Origin: Segatella oris
GTDB lineage: Bacteria > Bacteroidota > Bacteroidia > Bacteroidales > Bacteroidaceae
Assembly (NCBI RefSeq): GCF_900637655.1
Contig: NZ_LR134384.1
Coordinates: 310,001-374,000 of the forward strand
Reading direction: 5' to 3'
Length of the DNA: 64,000 bases
The notes under the pieces are model-generated. The model was not told where the DNA came from, did no database searches, and saw only the letters and a program-made list of their open reading frames with translations. How positions within the stretch are numbered: position 1 is the first letter of the stretch; each line of letters opens with the position of its first letter. Below, one piece after another: positions 17,184 to 25,466 of this stretch. The position numbers and the translations under genes are program-made.

Positions 17184-17789
17184 TTATTTAATCAGTTTTG
17201 GATAAACATGACTTGGTATGACATCCGTGCGCTCCCAACGTGGCCAACTATTGCTTTTCACATACTCACCACCTGCCACACGCTCTGCAGAAAAAAGGAA
17301 ACGAGCATTGAGATAGCCGTCAGAACCATCCTTAGCTACTACGAAACAATAGGCACGCCGACGGTAGCCTGTCACCTTAGAACCGTCACGTAAGGCCGTA
17401 TGGAGCCAGTCTTGCTGAGGTACAACGGCATACATAATCTCGGCATTAGGATATTTCTTAATGAAAGCCTCACGCGAAAGACGCACCAACTCGGCATCCT
17501 CCTTGGTATGACTGTTCACAAACAAGTCGAAATTATATATCGGCATATACTTCATTCCGTCTACTTCTATCAAGTCTGCATCCTGCTCTTTTGCAGCCAT
17601 ATCATCGAAACCGATTTTCTCTCCGATATCTTTCCCTGTCTGTTTCACCTGTTTCTTCGCATTATTCCAAATCGTTGTGACTTTCTTCACCAGCGATTCC
17701 TGCTGTTTATTCTTATTCGTTTGTGCGTTCATTGGCAAGGCCATTGTCAGCAAGGCCATAGCTATCACCATGGAATTCATCTTTTTCAT
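17184..17789 (-). CDS. Secreted protein of unknown function
   Basis: 201-aa protein starting at the ATG at 17789 (MKKMNSMVIAMALLTMALPMNAQ), a clean signal peptide with cleavage after MNAQ. An amphipathic Lys-rich stretch follows (about 24-50), then a mixed domain with IEVDGMKYMPIYNFDLF and a C-terminal segment ending WPRWERTDVIPSHVYPKLIK. The longer open frame from 17834 would start upstream of the signal and is unlikely. I do not recognise a family. It is probably periplasmic and is co-transcribed with the TPR gene. Confidence 0.7.
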   Translation of the reverse strand: MKKMNSMVIAMALLTMALPMNAQTNKNKQQESLVKKVTTIWNNAKKQVKQTGKDIGEKIGFDDMAAKEQDADLIEVDGMKYMPIYNFDLFVNSHTKEDAELVRLSREAFIKKYPNAEIMYAVVPQQDWLHTALRDGSKVTGYRRRAYCFVVAKDGSDGYLNARFLFSAERVAGGEYVKSNSWPRWERTDVIPSHVYPKLIK

Positions 17790-17815
17790 AAGCTCTCTTC
17801 TTTTGTTATTCATCA

Positions 17816-17823
17816 CAAAATTA
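17816..17823 (-). promoter_or_regulatory. -7 element TAATTTTG
   Basis: TAnnTTTG match 27 bp upstream of the start at 17789. It supports that start over the one at 17834, which would lie upstream of the transcript. Confidence 0.5.
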
Positions 17824-17937
17824 TAGCAAATCAAAAGAACAACAAAATTATTTCAGTTTATTTAAGGTTAGCCGTTGTTTTTAAAAATGTTATAATAAAA
17901 AGTTCTAACTGAATGCTCACATTCTGCTTTCATTTTG

Positions 17938-17945
17938 TATCTTTG
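17938..17945 (+). promoter_or_regulatory. -7 element TATCTTTG, nearly leaderless
   Basis: TAnnTTTG match ending 5 bp before the ATG at 17951, so the predicted transcript starts at or within a few bases of the start codon. Confidence 0.5.
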
Positions 17946-17950
17946 CCACA

Positions 17951-18727
17951 ATGAAAAGGATAAAGATTATCATTATAGCATTGGTCGGTGCGCTTTCTGC
18001 ACAGGCTCAGACGCAAATCCACGAGGGACCGCTCCACAGTTTCGATGCTCCCCGCAAGGGATGGCTGCTTCCCGGCGATACGGTTTATACCGATACGACA
18101 AGTTATGTCTATACGGGTGAATCGGTCAGAACCGAGCTTTTACAAGACCGGCAGAAAGAGGTTGTGGCCCCAAGTGTGCTCTCACCTTATTTATATGATT
18201 ATGGGTGGGGACTCCACAAAGGGCTCAATGTGTCGGTAGACCTATCGGCTTTCGCCACTTTCGGCAAGAACCTGCCACATCATGGCGGTCTGGCTCAGCG
18301 TCTTAGTGCCACCTATCTGGCTCCTTTATCCAAGGACAACAAACTCTGGTTGGCTGCCGGTGGCTATCTTCAGAACATCAATTGGGGCGGAGATTCCTAT
18401 CGCGACGGCGCACTCTACGCTGCTCTTGGCTATCGTTTCAACGAACATTGGGAAGCTTGGATATACGGACAGAAGAGCGTTGCCAGCAATTATGGCAGCT
18501 TTTATAACCGCTATGGTTACATGGGCTACGGCTATCCGGGGCACTTCGGCATGTATTATCCGATGGCATCAGGCATAGGAATGCCCGGTGCCGACGTCAT
18601 TGGAGCTGCTGTGAAATATAATTTCAACCCGTCGTTCAGCATTCAATTGAATGTCGAAGGTGTGTGGTATCATCGTCAGGGCTTTCAGTATTTCGACCAA
18701 TACAACTATCCCACCCCGCATTATTAA
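17951..18727 (+). CDS. Putative outer-membrane beta-barrel protein
   Basis: 258-aa exported protein with a signal peptide ending SAQAQ. The mature part has a polar, Thr/Tyr-rich N-terminus, then from about residue 90 a run of alternating amphipathic strands (LNVSVDLSAFATFG, QRLSATYLAPLS, KLWLAAGGYLQNI, ALYAALGYRFNEHWEAWIYG) and a Gly/Tyr/Met-rich loop (about 180-210) before two final strands. This fits a small outer-membrane barrel. Function unknown. It converges on the copper ATPase gene with a 4-bp overlap of the ends. Confidence 0.72.
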   Translation: MKRIKIIIIALVGALSAQAQTQIHEGPLHSFDAPRKGWLLPGDTVYTDTTSYVYTGESVRTELLQDRQKEVVAPSVLSPYLYDYGWGLHKGLNVSVDLSAFATFGKNLPHHGGLAQRLSATYLAPLSKDNKLWLAAGGYLQNINWGGDSYRDGALYAALGYRFNEHWEAWIYGQKSVASNYGSFYNRYGYMGYGYPGHFGMYYPMASGIGMPGADVIGAAVKYNFNPSFSIQLNVEGVWYHRQGFQYFDQYNYPTPHY

Positions 18728-20643
18728 GCCATTAGCTTCAGCCGTAAGCTGTTCAACACGACGCTTACACTTGAGAATGCCATTAAAGCACTTGCCCACA
18801 TAGGCGTTATCTGGAAGCTGATTCCGAAAAGATAGAGCACACCTGCGGCCAAAGGCAGGCACACAATGTTGTATATAAAGGCCCAAAAGAGGTTTTCTGC
18901 AATCATCTTTACGGTGCGCCGACTCAATTGAATGGCCTTGGGAATAGACCTCAAGTCGTCGCCCATGAGCGTCACTTGAGCCACATCCATGGCTACATCT
19001 GTACCGCGACCGATAGCGATACTGACGTCGGCTAAAGCCAAAGCCTGCGTGTCATTGATGCCATCTCCCACCATGGCTACAGTCTTTCCGCGTTGCTGAA
19101 GCTCACGAACAAGGTTTTCTTTATCCTGTGGAAGCACCTTACTCCTATAATGTTTGATGCCGGCTTTCTCGGCCCAATAGCGGGCAGCTTCTTCCTTATC
19201 ACCGCTCATCATGTGCACTTCTATGCCCGCATTCTGCAGTTCCTGCATCGCTTCCGCTGCATGAGGCTTCAGCGTTTCGCGTGCTTCTAAGGGCAGATTG
19301 TCGGCTTTCGTGAAGTCAATTTCTTGATTGGGAATTGTCAAAGTACCCGTCTTGTCAATAACGACAGCATCGACCTTGCGCATGCGTTCCAATGCTGTGG
19401 CGTCCTTGATGAGCACTTTTTCCTGTGCAGCCTTACCGATACCGACCATTAAAGCCGTAGGCGTAGCGAGCCCCATGGCGCAAGGACAGGCTATCACAAG
19501 CACTGCAATGGCCGACAATATGGCTTGTGGCAATGCTGCGTTTCCACCGATAATCCACCATAACAAGAAGGTGACAACAGCCACACATGCCACTACCGGC
19601 ACGAAAACCAAAGCTACCTTGTCGACAATTCTCTGTACAGGAGCCTTGCTTCCTTGCGCTTCCTGAACCATTTGGATGATGTGTGCCAAGGCCGTATTTT
19701 CACCTATCTGACGAGCCCGCATGCGTAGTTTTCCCTGGCTTGGTATCGTTCCGGCAAGCACCTTGCTGCCTTTAACTTTCTCGCAAGGAGTAGGTTCTCC
19801 CGTAATCATACTCTCGTCAATATAAGCTGCATCGGCCTTCATGAAACTCTCTGCCGACACAACTTCGCCGTCAACGGGTATCTTGTCACCGGCCCGAACC
19901 TCAAGAACATCACCACATTCTATGGTCGAAATGGGCACTTCTTCTATCTTTCCGTCTTGCACAATGCGTGCCGTCTTGGGCTGAAGCCCCATCAACTGTC
20001 GGATAGAAGAAGCCGTAGCATCCTTTGCTTTCTCTTCCAAAAGGCGACCGGTGAGCACAAATGTGATAATCATCACGCTTGCATCGTAATAGGTGTGCCA
20101 TGCAATGCCACGGCTTCCCCACACACTTTCGCCCCAAAAAGTATTGAAAACACTGAACAAGAAGCTTATCCCTGTTGATAAAGCCACTAATGTATCCATG
20201 TTGGCTGCACCATGTCTGAGCTGTTTGAATGCCGTCAGATAGAACGATCGTCCACAATAAATGAGGTTGAATAATGCCAGCAACAGCGACACCTGATTGC
20301 CCATATCGCGGTTTCCCAAAACAATCCAATGCATCGAAATTGCCATCACAAGCAACGCAAAAATCCATGAAAACAGAACTTTACGACGCAGTAACACATA
20401 GGCGCTTTGCTCAATCTCAATCGCACTTCTGTCGGCTTCTGTCACGAGATCATAGCCGATATTGTTGATTTCGCGCTTCATATCGTCGAGCGAGATAACG
20501 GCAGGATCGAAGTCTATAAGTGCCGAACGGCCAGCCAACGAAACTGAGGCGGCATGCACACCCTCTAAAGAATTGAGTTTCTTTTCAACGTTGGCAGAAC
20601 ATGCCGAGCATGCCATGCCAACGACAGGAATAGTCTTTTTCAT
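18724..20643 (-). CDS. copA: Copper-type P1B ATPase lacking the N-domain
   Basis: Metal-exporting P-type ATPase of the Cu+ type. Residues are numbered from the preceding GTG. An N-terminal HMA domain has GMACSAC (10-16); membrane segments carry the metal site CPC (387-389), YNIVCLPLAAG (592-602) and the Cu-type final helix with SSVSVVLNS. The actuator has ITGEPTP (TGE), the phosphorylation site is DKTGTLT (431-437), and the hinge is GDGINDTQA. Between DKTGTLT and LKP (459-461) only about 21 residues remain, whereas family members have over 100 there, including the HP motif and the ATP-binding N-domain. The frame is intact, so this is not a frameshift. It lies 11 bp after a CopZ-like gene. Confidence 0.88.
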   Translation of the reverse strand: MKKTIPVVGMACSACSANVEKKLNSLEGVHAASVSLAGRSALIDFDPAVISLDDMKREINNIGYDLVTEADRSAIEIEQSAYVLLRRKVLFSWIFALLVMAISMHWIVLGNRDMGNQVSLLLALFNLIYCGRSFYLTAFKQLRHGAANMDTLVALSTGISFLFSVFNTFWGESVWGSRGIAWHTYYDASVMIITFVLTGRLLEEKAKDATASSIRQLMGLQPKTARIVQDGKIEEVPISTIECGDVLEVRAGDKIPVDGEVVSAESFMKADAAYIDESMITGEPTPCEKVKGSKVLAGTIPSQGKLRMRARQIGENTALAHIIQMVQEAQGSKAPVQRIVDKVALVFVPVVACVAVVTFLLWWIIGGNAALPQAILSAIAVLVIACPCAMGLATPTALMVGIGKAAQEKVLIKDATALERMRKVDAVVIDKTGTLTIPNQEIDFTKADNLPLEARETLKPHAAEAMQELQNAGIEVHMMSGDKEEAARYWAEKAGIKHYRSKVLPQDKENLVRELQQRGKTVAMVGDGINDTQALALADVSIAIGRGTDVAMDVAQVTLMGDDLRSIPKAIQLSRRTVKMIAENLFWAFIYNIVCLPLAAGVLYLFGISFQITPMWASALMAFSSVSVVLNSLRLKLMA

Positions 20644-20654
20644 CACGAAATCAA

Positions 20655-20867
20655 TTAAATCTGCAGTTCATAACGGCCAGCTCCCTCAACCGCCGCTTTG
20701 ATATCAGCCTCCTTTACACGGCTTTCATCGAAATCAACGCTCACATTCTTGGCCTCAAGATTAGCCTCGGCATGCTGCACTCCCACTAAACTTTGGATTG
20801 CATTCTCTACATTTGCTTTGCAATGTACACACTTCATACCATTCACTTTAAAAGTCTTTGTTGCCAT
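20655..20867 (-). CDS. Heavy-metal-associated (CopZ-like) protein
   Basis: 70-aa single HMA domain with the metal-binding motif GMKCVHC (residues 10-16) and the expected betaalphabeta-betaalphabeta length. It is predicted to bind Cu+ in the cytoplasm and deliver it to the ATPase encoded directly downstream. The promoter TAACTTTG lies at 20900-20907, so it is the first gene of a two-gene copper unit. Confidence 0.9.
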   Translation of the reverse strand: MATKTFKVNGMKCVHCKANVENAIQSLVGVQHAEANLEAKNVSVDFDESRVKEADIKAAVEGAGRYELQI

Positions 20868-20899
20868 AATCCTATCATTTTAATTGTTTTATCTAAGTG

Positions 20900-20907
20900 C
20901 AAAGTTA
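20900..20907 (-). promoter_or_regulatory. -7 element TAACTTTG for the copper unit
   Basis: TAnnTTTG match on the minus strand, 33 bp upstream of the CopZ-like start. Confidence 0.55.
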
Positions 20908-21038
20908 CACGATTTGAATATAAACGTGTTATAGAATCATGGAAAACATTTATATCATTACACTGTAATTTCACCGAAAGTAGCTTTCCTCCGTTCATGA
21001 AAACAGCCTGCAAATCGGGATAATTCGAAGAAAATAAC

Positions 21039-21046
21039 TACCTTTG
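21039..21046 (+). promoter_or_regulatory. -7 element TACCTTTG for the exopolysaccharide operon
   Basis: TAnnTTTG match about 120 nt upstream of the ATG at 21168. The long leader could hold regulation, but I see no clear hairpin or invertible repeats flanking the promoter. Confidence 0.5.
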
Positions 21047-21167
21047 CATCCTGATAACAACAGACGAAATGCAGTCCATAGTCACCTTGCTTGGGCAGTA
21101 TTTCTGTCTTGTTAACAATAAAGCAACGAAAAAAGAGTTATATATAAGCAATACATCTATAACATTT

Positions 21168-21932
21168 ATGACAAGGAAAACAAAAGAAATCATGTTTCTG
21201 GCAAGTCTAATGATGCTGATTGCATCATGCTCCACGCCCAAGAACATCAATTATATGGAAGACAGTCCCTACCATAACGTCATCAGAAATGCCCCTGATG
21301 AAATCACTGTTCAACAGGGCGACCGCCTCGCAATCTTTGTAAAAAGCAAGGATGATGTGCTCACTCAACACTTCAATATATCGCTTCCCAACATGCAGAA
21401 TGTGTTGACTTACACGGTAAACAACAGGGGAGAGATTGATTTCCCGATGTTGGGAGCCATTCATTTGGCAGGACTTACACGCAACCAAGCCGCAGAAACG
21501 ATTAAAAACCGATTGATTTCAGAATACGGAACAAAGGATGCCGTCGTGACACTTGACTTCACCAACCTCAAAATATCAGTCTTGGGAGAGGTGAACAAGC
21601 CTGGAACAATCTCCATAGACAATGACAACATCAACATCTATGAAGCCATGGGAAAGGCCGGCGATATGACAATTTACGGCAAGAGAGACAGTGTAAGAGT
21701 GGTCAGAAGGCAAGGAGACGAGACCAAGATATACGTATTAAACCTCGCTTCGGCCCAGGAAACGATGCAGTCTCCGGCCTATTATCTGCAACAGAACGAT
21801 ATTGTTTACGTGCCGGCGAATAAGACCCGACAGCGTCAGGCCACCCTGAATGGCAACACGTTACAGTCTACCTCGTTTTGGGTTTCCATTGCTTCACTGC
21901 TCACAACCATTGCCGTTTTGGTGTTTAAATAA
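21168..21932 (+). CDS. Polysaccharide export lipoprotein (Wza-like)
   Basis: 254-aa outer-membrane polysaccharide export protein (Poly_export/SLBB type). The start at 21168 gives a lipoprotein signal (lipobox IASC), while the longer open frame adds 33 residues with no signal character. The export domain begins ITVQQGDRLAIFVKSKD and includes RGEIDFPMLGAIHLAGLT. The SLBB part is KISVLGEVNKPGTISID, followed by INIYEAMGKAGDMTIYGKRDSVRVVRR. A C-terminal hydrophobic helix (about 233-253) probably spans the outer membrane. It is the first gene of a tightly packed operon with Wzc-like, EpsG-like, GT6, flippase and GT11 genes. Confidence 0.9.
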   Translation: MTRKTKEIMFLASLMMLIASCSTPKNINYMEDSPYHNVIRNAPDEITVQQGDRLAIFVKSKDDVLTQHFNISLPNMQNVLTYTVNNRGEIDFPMLGAIHLAGLTRNQAAETIKNRLISEYGTKDAVVTLDFTNLKISVLGEVNKPGTISIDNDNINIYEAMGKAGDMTIYGKRDSVRVVRRQGDETKIYVLNLASAQETMQSPAYYLQQNDIVYVPANKTRQRQATLNGNTLQSTSFWVSIASLLTTIAVLVFK

Positions 21933-21937
21933 TAAGA

Positions 21938-23524
21938 ATGATGCAAACAACGACTTCTATAGCTGCCTCAGGAATTACATTTAAGGATTATTTTCACAGG
22001 ATTTCAGTCAACCGCAAATGGTTGATGGGCTCGGTTCTTGGCTGCCTCTTGTTGGCAACAGGCTATCTCTTGATGAAGAACCCCATGTATGAACGCTCCG
22101 CACAGATAATGATTAAGGAGGACGCCAGCCCCAGTTCGAAACTCACAGCAGGGCTTAGTATGATTCAAGGCATGGGGGGATTGTTCGGCGGATCGTCCAA
22201 TGTGAGCAACGAACTCATTGCCATGAAGACGCCGGCCAATATCATGGAGGTGGTCAATCGCCTGCATTTAGATTACAATTACACAACTCGTCCTTGCCTG
22301 CGTAAACTGCCTTTGTATGGCGAGACACTGCCTGTCAAAGTGTTTATCAACGGACTCAAGCCCAATGATGAAGCCGGAATGAAGATTGAACTCAAAGAGG
22401 GGAGCGTCAAAATTTATAAACTTAAAAAGGGAGAAGAAACCTTTGAACAGGAGTATCAAGGCAAAGTGAACAGCGTGTTCCATTCTCCTATCGGGCTCAT
22501 TGCAATCACTCCGACAGCTGCCTACACTGGGAAAGAGGACGAAACGATACAATTAAACAAGGTGGCAGCAATCAATATGGTTGACAATATCCTCAAGAAA
22601 CTCGAGGCCGGGATTACAGAAGAGTTGGGTTCTGTCATTGATTTAACTTATCAAGACGCTGTTCCAGAAAGGGCAGAAGATATTCTGAACATGATTATCA
22701 AGGTGTACAACGAGAAATGGATGGCTGATGAGAACACGTTGAACACCACGACTACGCGTTTCATCGACAACAGAATAGCCGAGATAACGGCCGAATTGGG
22801 AAAGGCTGAAAACACAATAACCACCTATAAGTCGCAGCACAACCTGCCCGATGTCACCGAAACAACCAAGCTTGCCATGGAGAATTCCACAAAAATGAGC
22901 AGCGAATTGGCCACTTTGCGCGGTCAAAGAGAAGCGGCACACGATGTGGAACGGTTCCTCAACAACCATTCCAATGCCAACCAAACGCTGCCCGTGAACC
23001 TGCTGAGCAACGACAAAGTGCTGTCCACTCAAATTGAAGAATACAACAAACTGCAATTGGAACGTAACCGAATTGCCGAGAACAGCAACACGGGAAACAG
23101 TATTGTACAAGGCATGGAGAAGCAATTGGCCAATCTTCGGGCGTCTATCAAGGCTGCATTAAGCAACACTATCCGACAGGCCGACATCCAGATTGCCAAC
23201 TATGGTGGGCTGAAAGGCGAGAATGATGCACGCGTGAAAGCCAGTCCCGTGCAGGCAAAATTCCTCTTATCTGCCGAGCGTCAGCAGAAAATTGAAGAGC
23301 AACTATATATCTTCATGTTGCAAAAAAGAGAAGAAAACATCCTCTCCCAGGCATTCACCCCCTACAAGACGCGTATTCTCTCCCCACCCATGGGTGGGTT
23401 GAAACCCGTGAAACCCAATGCTATTGCAATTATCTTTGGCGCTTTACTGATAGGACTCATATTGCCTTTAGGCTGGATATTCGCAAAAATGAACGTTGAA
23501 TGCATGCTTCAAGAAGAAGCTTAA
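21938..23524 (+). CDS. Wzc/Wzz-like chain-length protein without kinase domain
   Basis: 528-aa inner-membrane protein with two membrane segments (about 32-50 and 496-517) around a large periplasmic, coiled-coil-rich region (about 270-450). The N-terminal Wzz domain contains FKDYFHRISVNRKW and YERSAQIMIKED; the segment before the second helix resembles the GNVR region. It ends shortly after the second helix, so the tyrosine-kinase domain of full Wzc is absent and no separate kinase gene follows. It should control export and length of the polysaccharide with the Wza-like protein, 5 bp upstream. Confidence 0.88.
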   Translation: MMQTTTSIAASGITFKDYFHRISVNRKWLMGSVLGCLLLATGYLLMKNPMYERSAQIMIKEDASPSSKLTAGLSMIQGMGGLFGGSSNVSNELIAMKTPANIMEVVNRLHLDYNYTTRPCLRKLPLYGETLPVKVFINGLKPNDEAGMKIELKEGSVKIYKLKKGEETFEQEYQGKVNSVFHSPIGLIAITPTAAYTGKEDETIQLNKVAAINMVDNILKKLEAGITEELGSVIDLTYQDAVPERAEDILNMIIKVYNEKWMADENTLNTTTTRFIDNRIAEITAELGKAENTITTYKSQHNLPDVTETTKLAMENSTKMSSELATLRGQREAAHDVERFLNNHSNANQTLPVNLLSNDKVLSTQIEEYNKLQLERNRIAENSNTGNSIVQGMEKQLANLRASIKAALSNTIRQADIQIANYGGLKGENDARVKASPVQAKFLLSAERQQKIEEQLYIFMLQKREENILSQAFTPYKTRILSPPMGGLKPVKPNAIAIIFGALLIGLILPLGWIFAKMNVECMLQEEA

Positions 23525-23539
23525 AGCCTGCAAACGGTT

Positions 23540-24694
23540 ATGCTGATCATCGTACTTTATTTCTTTTCATTCGTCATCGTGGCACTTGTTTCCCGTATTT
23601 TCAAGAATGCAGGCACGAGAAAACTATTTGAAATCGTACTTTGTTTCTGCCTACTATTCGGCTTTTTCGGCTTCCGTGACATCACCGTTCTCAACGACAC
23701 ACCGCATTATTACGGCACATATTACCACCTATCACAATATAACAGCTATCTCCATTCTTCTGTTTTCAGTTTCTCTCCCGCATTGAAATTCGAGTGGGGA
23801 TATCAAGTATTGATGCATATTTTGATTAAGTATGTATCACTAAATCCCTATACTATCATCCTGTTTTCATCCTTTATCTTCATCTGGGGCAATATCCGGA
23901 TGATAGCAAAGTTCACAGATAAGGTTGCACTTTCAGCCTTTATCCTGTGCATTTCAGGCGTTTGGTTGGATCAATTCTCATTGATACGGCAGACAATAGC
24001 ACTGTTGTTCTTTTATCAAGCCTACTTTCTTTTGAAGAAAGACAAGTGGAAATCATATGTCTTACTGATATTGCTTGGAACATTGTTCCACACTTCAGCC
24101 CTCACGCTTTTGGCGCTTCCACTGCTCAAATGTATGAAAACGAACACGCGAAATGTTGTCATTGTCCTTTCAAGCGCAGTCATTATCGCTTGCTTTATCT
24201 ATTATGTATTAGGGCTGTTAGGCTTTGCCGGGCATCTTTATCTTAAGATAAGCATTCACCGACAAGCCGCTCCGACTGCTGCAATCCTAAACGGTTTGCT
24301 GATGATTCTGCTCATTTCAGCCATCTTTTTCAGTTATCATCAAAACAAAACAAAGTTAGATCGCACCGATTTCTGGCTGTGCATCTTCTCTATATGCGTT
24401 TGCATTGTCACGTTAGTATTCCTTCCTCTCTTCCGAATTAATGTCTATACGTGGCCTATTCTCTATATGATACTCCTCACTTGCTTGTTGAATGAGCAGT
24501 CACCCATAGCCTCGACGCCCCGAAAACGCGCCTTCAGGAACAGCTTTATTGTATTGCTTTCTGCTGTCCTCTTAGTCAGAATAACCGTCATCATCACTGT
24601 CAAAGAAGAGTGGTATCACGTGTTACCCTACTCATTCTACGACTTCAGCGATCGCTACCACTATTATAATATCTATCTTCAAAAGGAACATTGA
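23540..24694 (+). CDS. EpsG/Wzy-type polysaccharide polymerase
   Basis: 384-aa polytopic membrane protein with about ten hydrophobic segments and the EpsG-family features: a first helix pair, the Tyr-rich periplasmic loop FRDITVLNDTPHYYGTY, and the central motif SLIRQTIALLFFYQAYF followed by a GTLFHTSALTLLALPLL helix. It probably polymerises the undecaprenyl-linked repeat units. It sits between the Wzc-like gene and the GT6 gene (1-bp gap). Confidence 0.82.
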   Translation: MLIIVLYFFSFVIVALVSRIFKNAGTRKLFEIVLCFCLLFGFFGFRDITVLNDTPHYYGTYYHLSQYNSYLHSSVFSFSPALKFEWGYQVLMHILIKYVSLNPYTIILFSSFIFIWGNIRMIAKFTDKVALSAFILCISGVWLDQFSLIRQTIALLFFYQAYFLLKKDKWKSYVLLILLGTLFHTSALTLLALPLLKCMKTNTRNVVIVLSSAVIIACFIYYVLGLLGFAGHLYLKISIHRQAAPTAAILNGLLMILLISAIFFSYHQNKTKLDRTDFWLCIFSICVCIVTLVFLPLFRINVYTWPILYMILLTCLLNEQSPIASTPRKRAFRNSFIVLLSAVLLVRITVIITVKEEWYHVLPYSFYDFSDRYHYYNIYLQKEH

Positions 24695-24695
24695 T

Positions 24696-25466
24696 ATGAA
24701 AATAGCTATACTTTATATATGCACAGGACGTTATGCACAGTTCTTTCATGACTTCTATCAGTCTGCAAAACAATATTTTCTTACCGATGAAGACAAGACT
24801 TTTTTTGTGTTCACTGACCAAGTCTTGCCCGACAAAAGCAATGATATAAGGGTTATTCCACAAGCATGTAAAGGGTTTCCCATGGACTCTTTACTGCGTT
24901 TTGACTACTTCCTTTCTATACAGGATGAGCTGAAAGACTTTGATTACACATTCTTCTTCAATGCCAATATGCTTTTTGTTTCGCCTGTAGACAAGGAGTT
25001 TCTGCCCCAAGAAGGACTCATGGCAGTGTTGCATCCAGGCTATTACAACAAGCCATCTTTCCTGTTTCCCTACGAAAGGAACAAGAAATCAACAGCCTAT
25101 ATCGCTCCTTTTGAAACCGATTATCATTATTATATGGGCAGCTTAAACGGTGGAACAACAAAAGAATACCTTATGCTTTGTCAAGCCTGCAGCCAGCAAA
25201 TCCATACGGATTTAGACAATAATATAATCGCAATCTATCATGACGAGTCACACTTGAACTACTATCTCCACACACATAAGTGCATGAATGGTTCGCCAGC
25301 ATATGCCTATCCAGAAGGCAAACAGCTTCCTTTTGAGCCTAAAATCATCATCAGAGACAAGGTGAAGATAAGCGCTTTCTTTGATAAAAGCAAGGGACAT
25401 TCCCTATTGGCAAAGTTCAAAAAGGCCCTGCATATCGTGCTTCATGCAATCAAATGGTATATCTGA
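24696..25466 (+). CDS. GT6 family glycosyltransferase (ABO-transferase-like)
   Basis: 256-aa retaining glycosyltransferase of family GT6, the family of the human ABO enzymes and of bacterial homologs that add alpha-1,3-GalNAc or Gal to Fuc-alpha-1,2-Gal acceptors. Visible signatures: N-terminal AILYICTGRYAQFF; NAN at residues 89-91, replacing the DxD of animal enzymes, as known for metal-independent bacterial GT6 members; LNGGT (150-154); and HDESHLN (182-188). No signal or membrane segment is present, so it is cytoplasmic. The same operon encodes an alpha-1,2-fucosyltransferase-like GT11, which would make the matching acceptor. Donor choice (GalNAc or Gal) is not decided. Confidence 0.87.
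   Translation: MKIAILYICTGRYAQFFHDFYQSAKQYFLTDEDKTFFVFTDQVLPDKSNDIRVIPQACKGFPMDSLLRFDYFLSIQDELKDFDYTFFFNANMLFVSPVDKEFLPQEGLMAVLHPGYYNKPSFLFPYERNKKSTAYIAPFETDYHYYMGSLNGGTTKEYLMLCQACSQQIHTDLDNNIIAIYHDESHLNYYLHTHKCMNGSPAYAYPEGKQLPFEPKIIIRDKVKISAFFDKSKGHSLLAKFKKALHIVLHAIKWYI

Noticed and set aside
21030..21170. Invertible promoter for the exopolysaccharide operon
   Set aside because: No inverted repeats flank the promoter and no tyrosine recombinase gene is present in the window.
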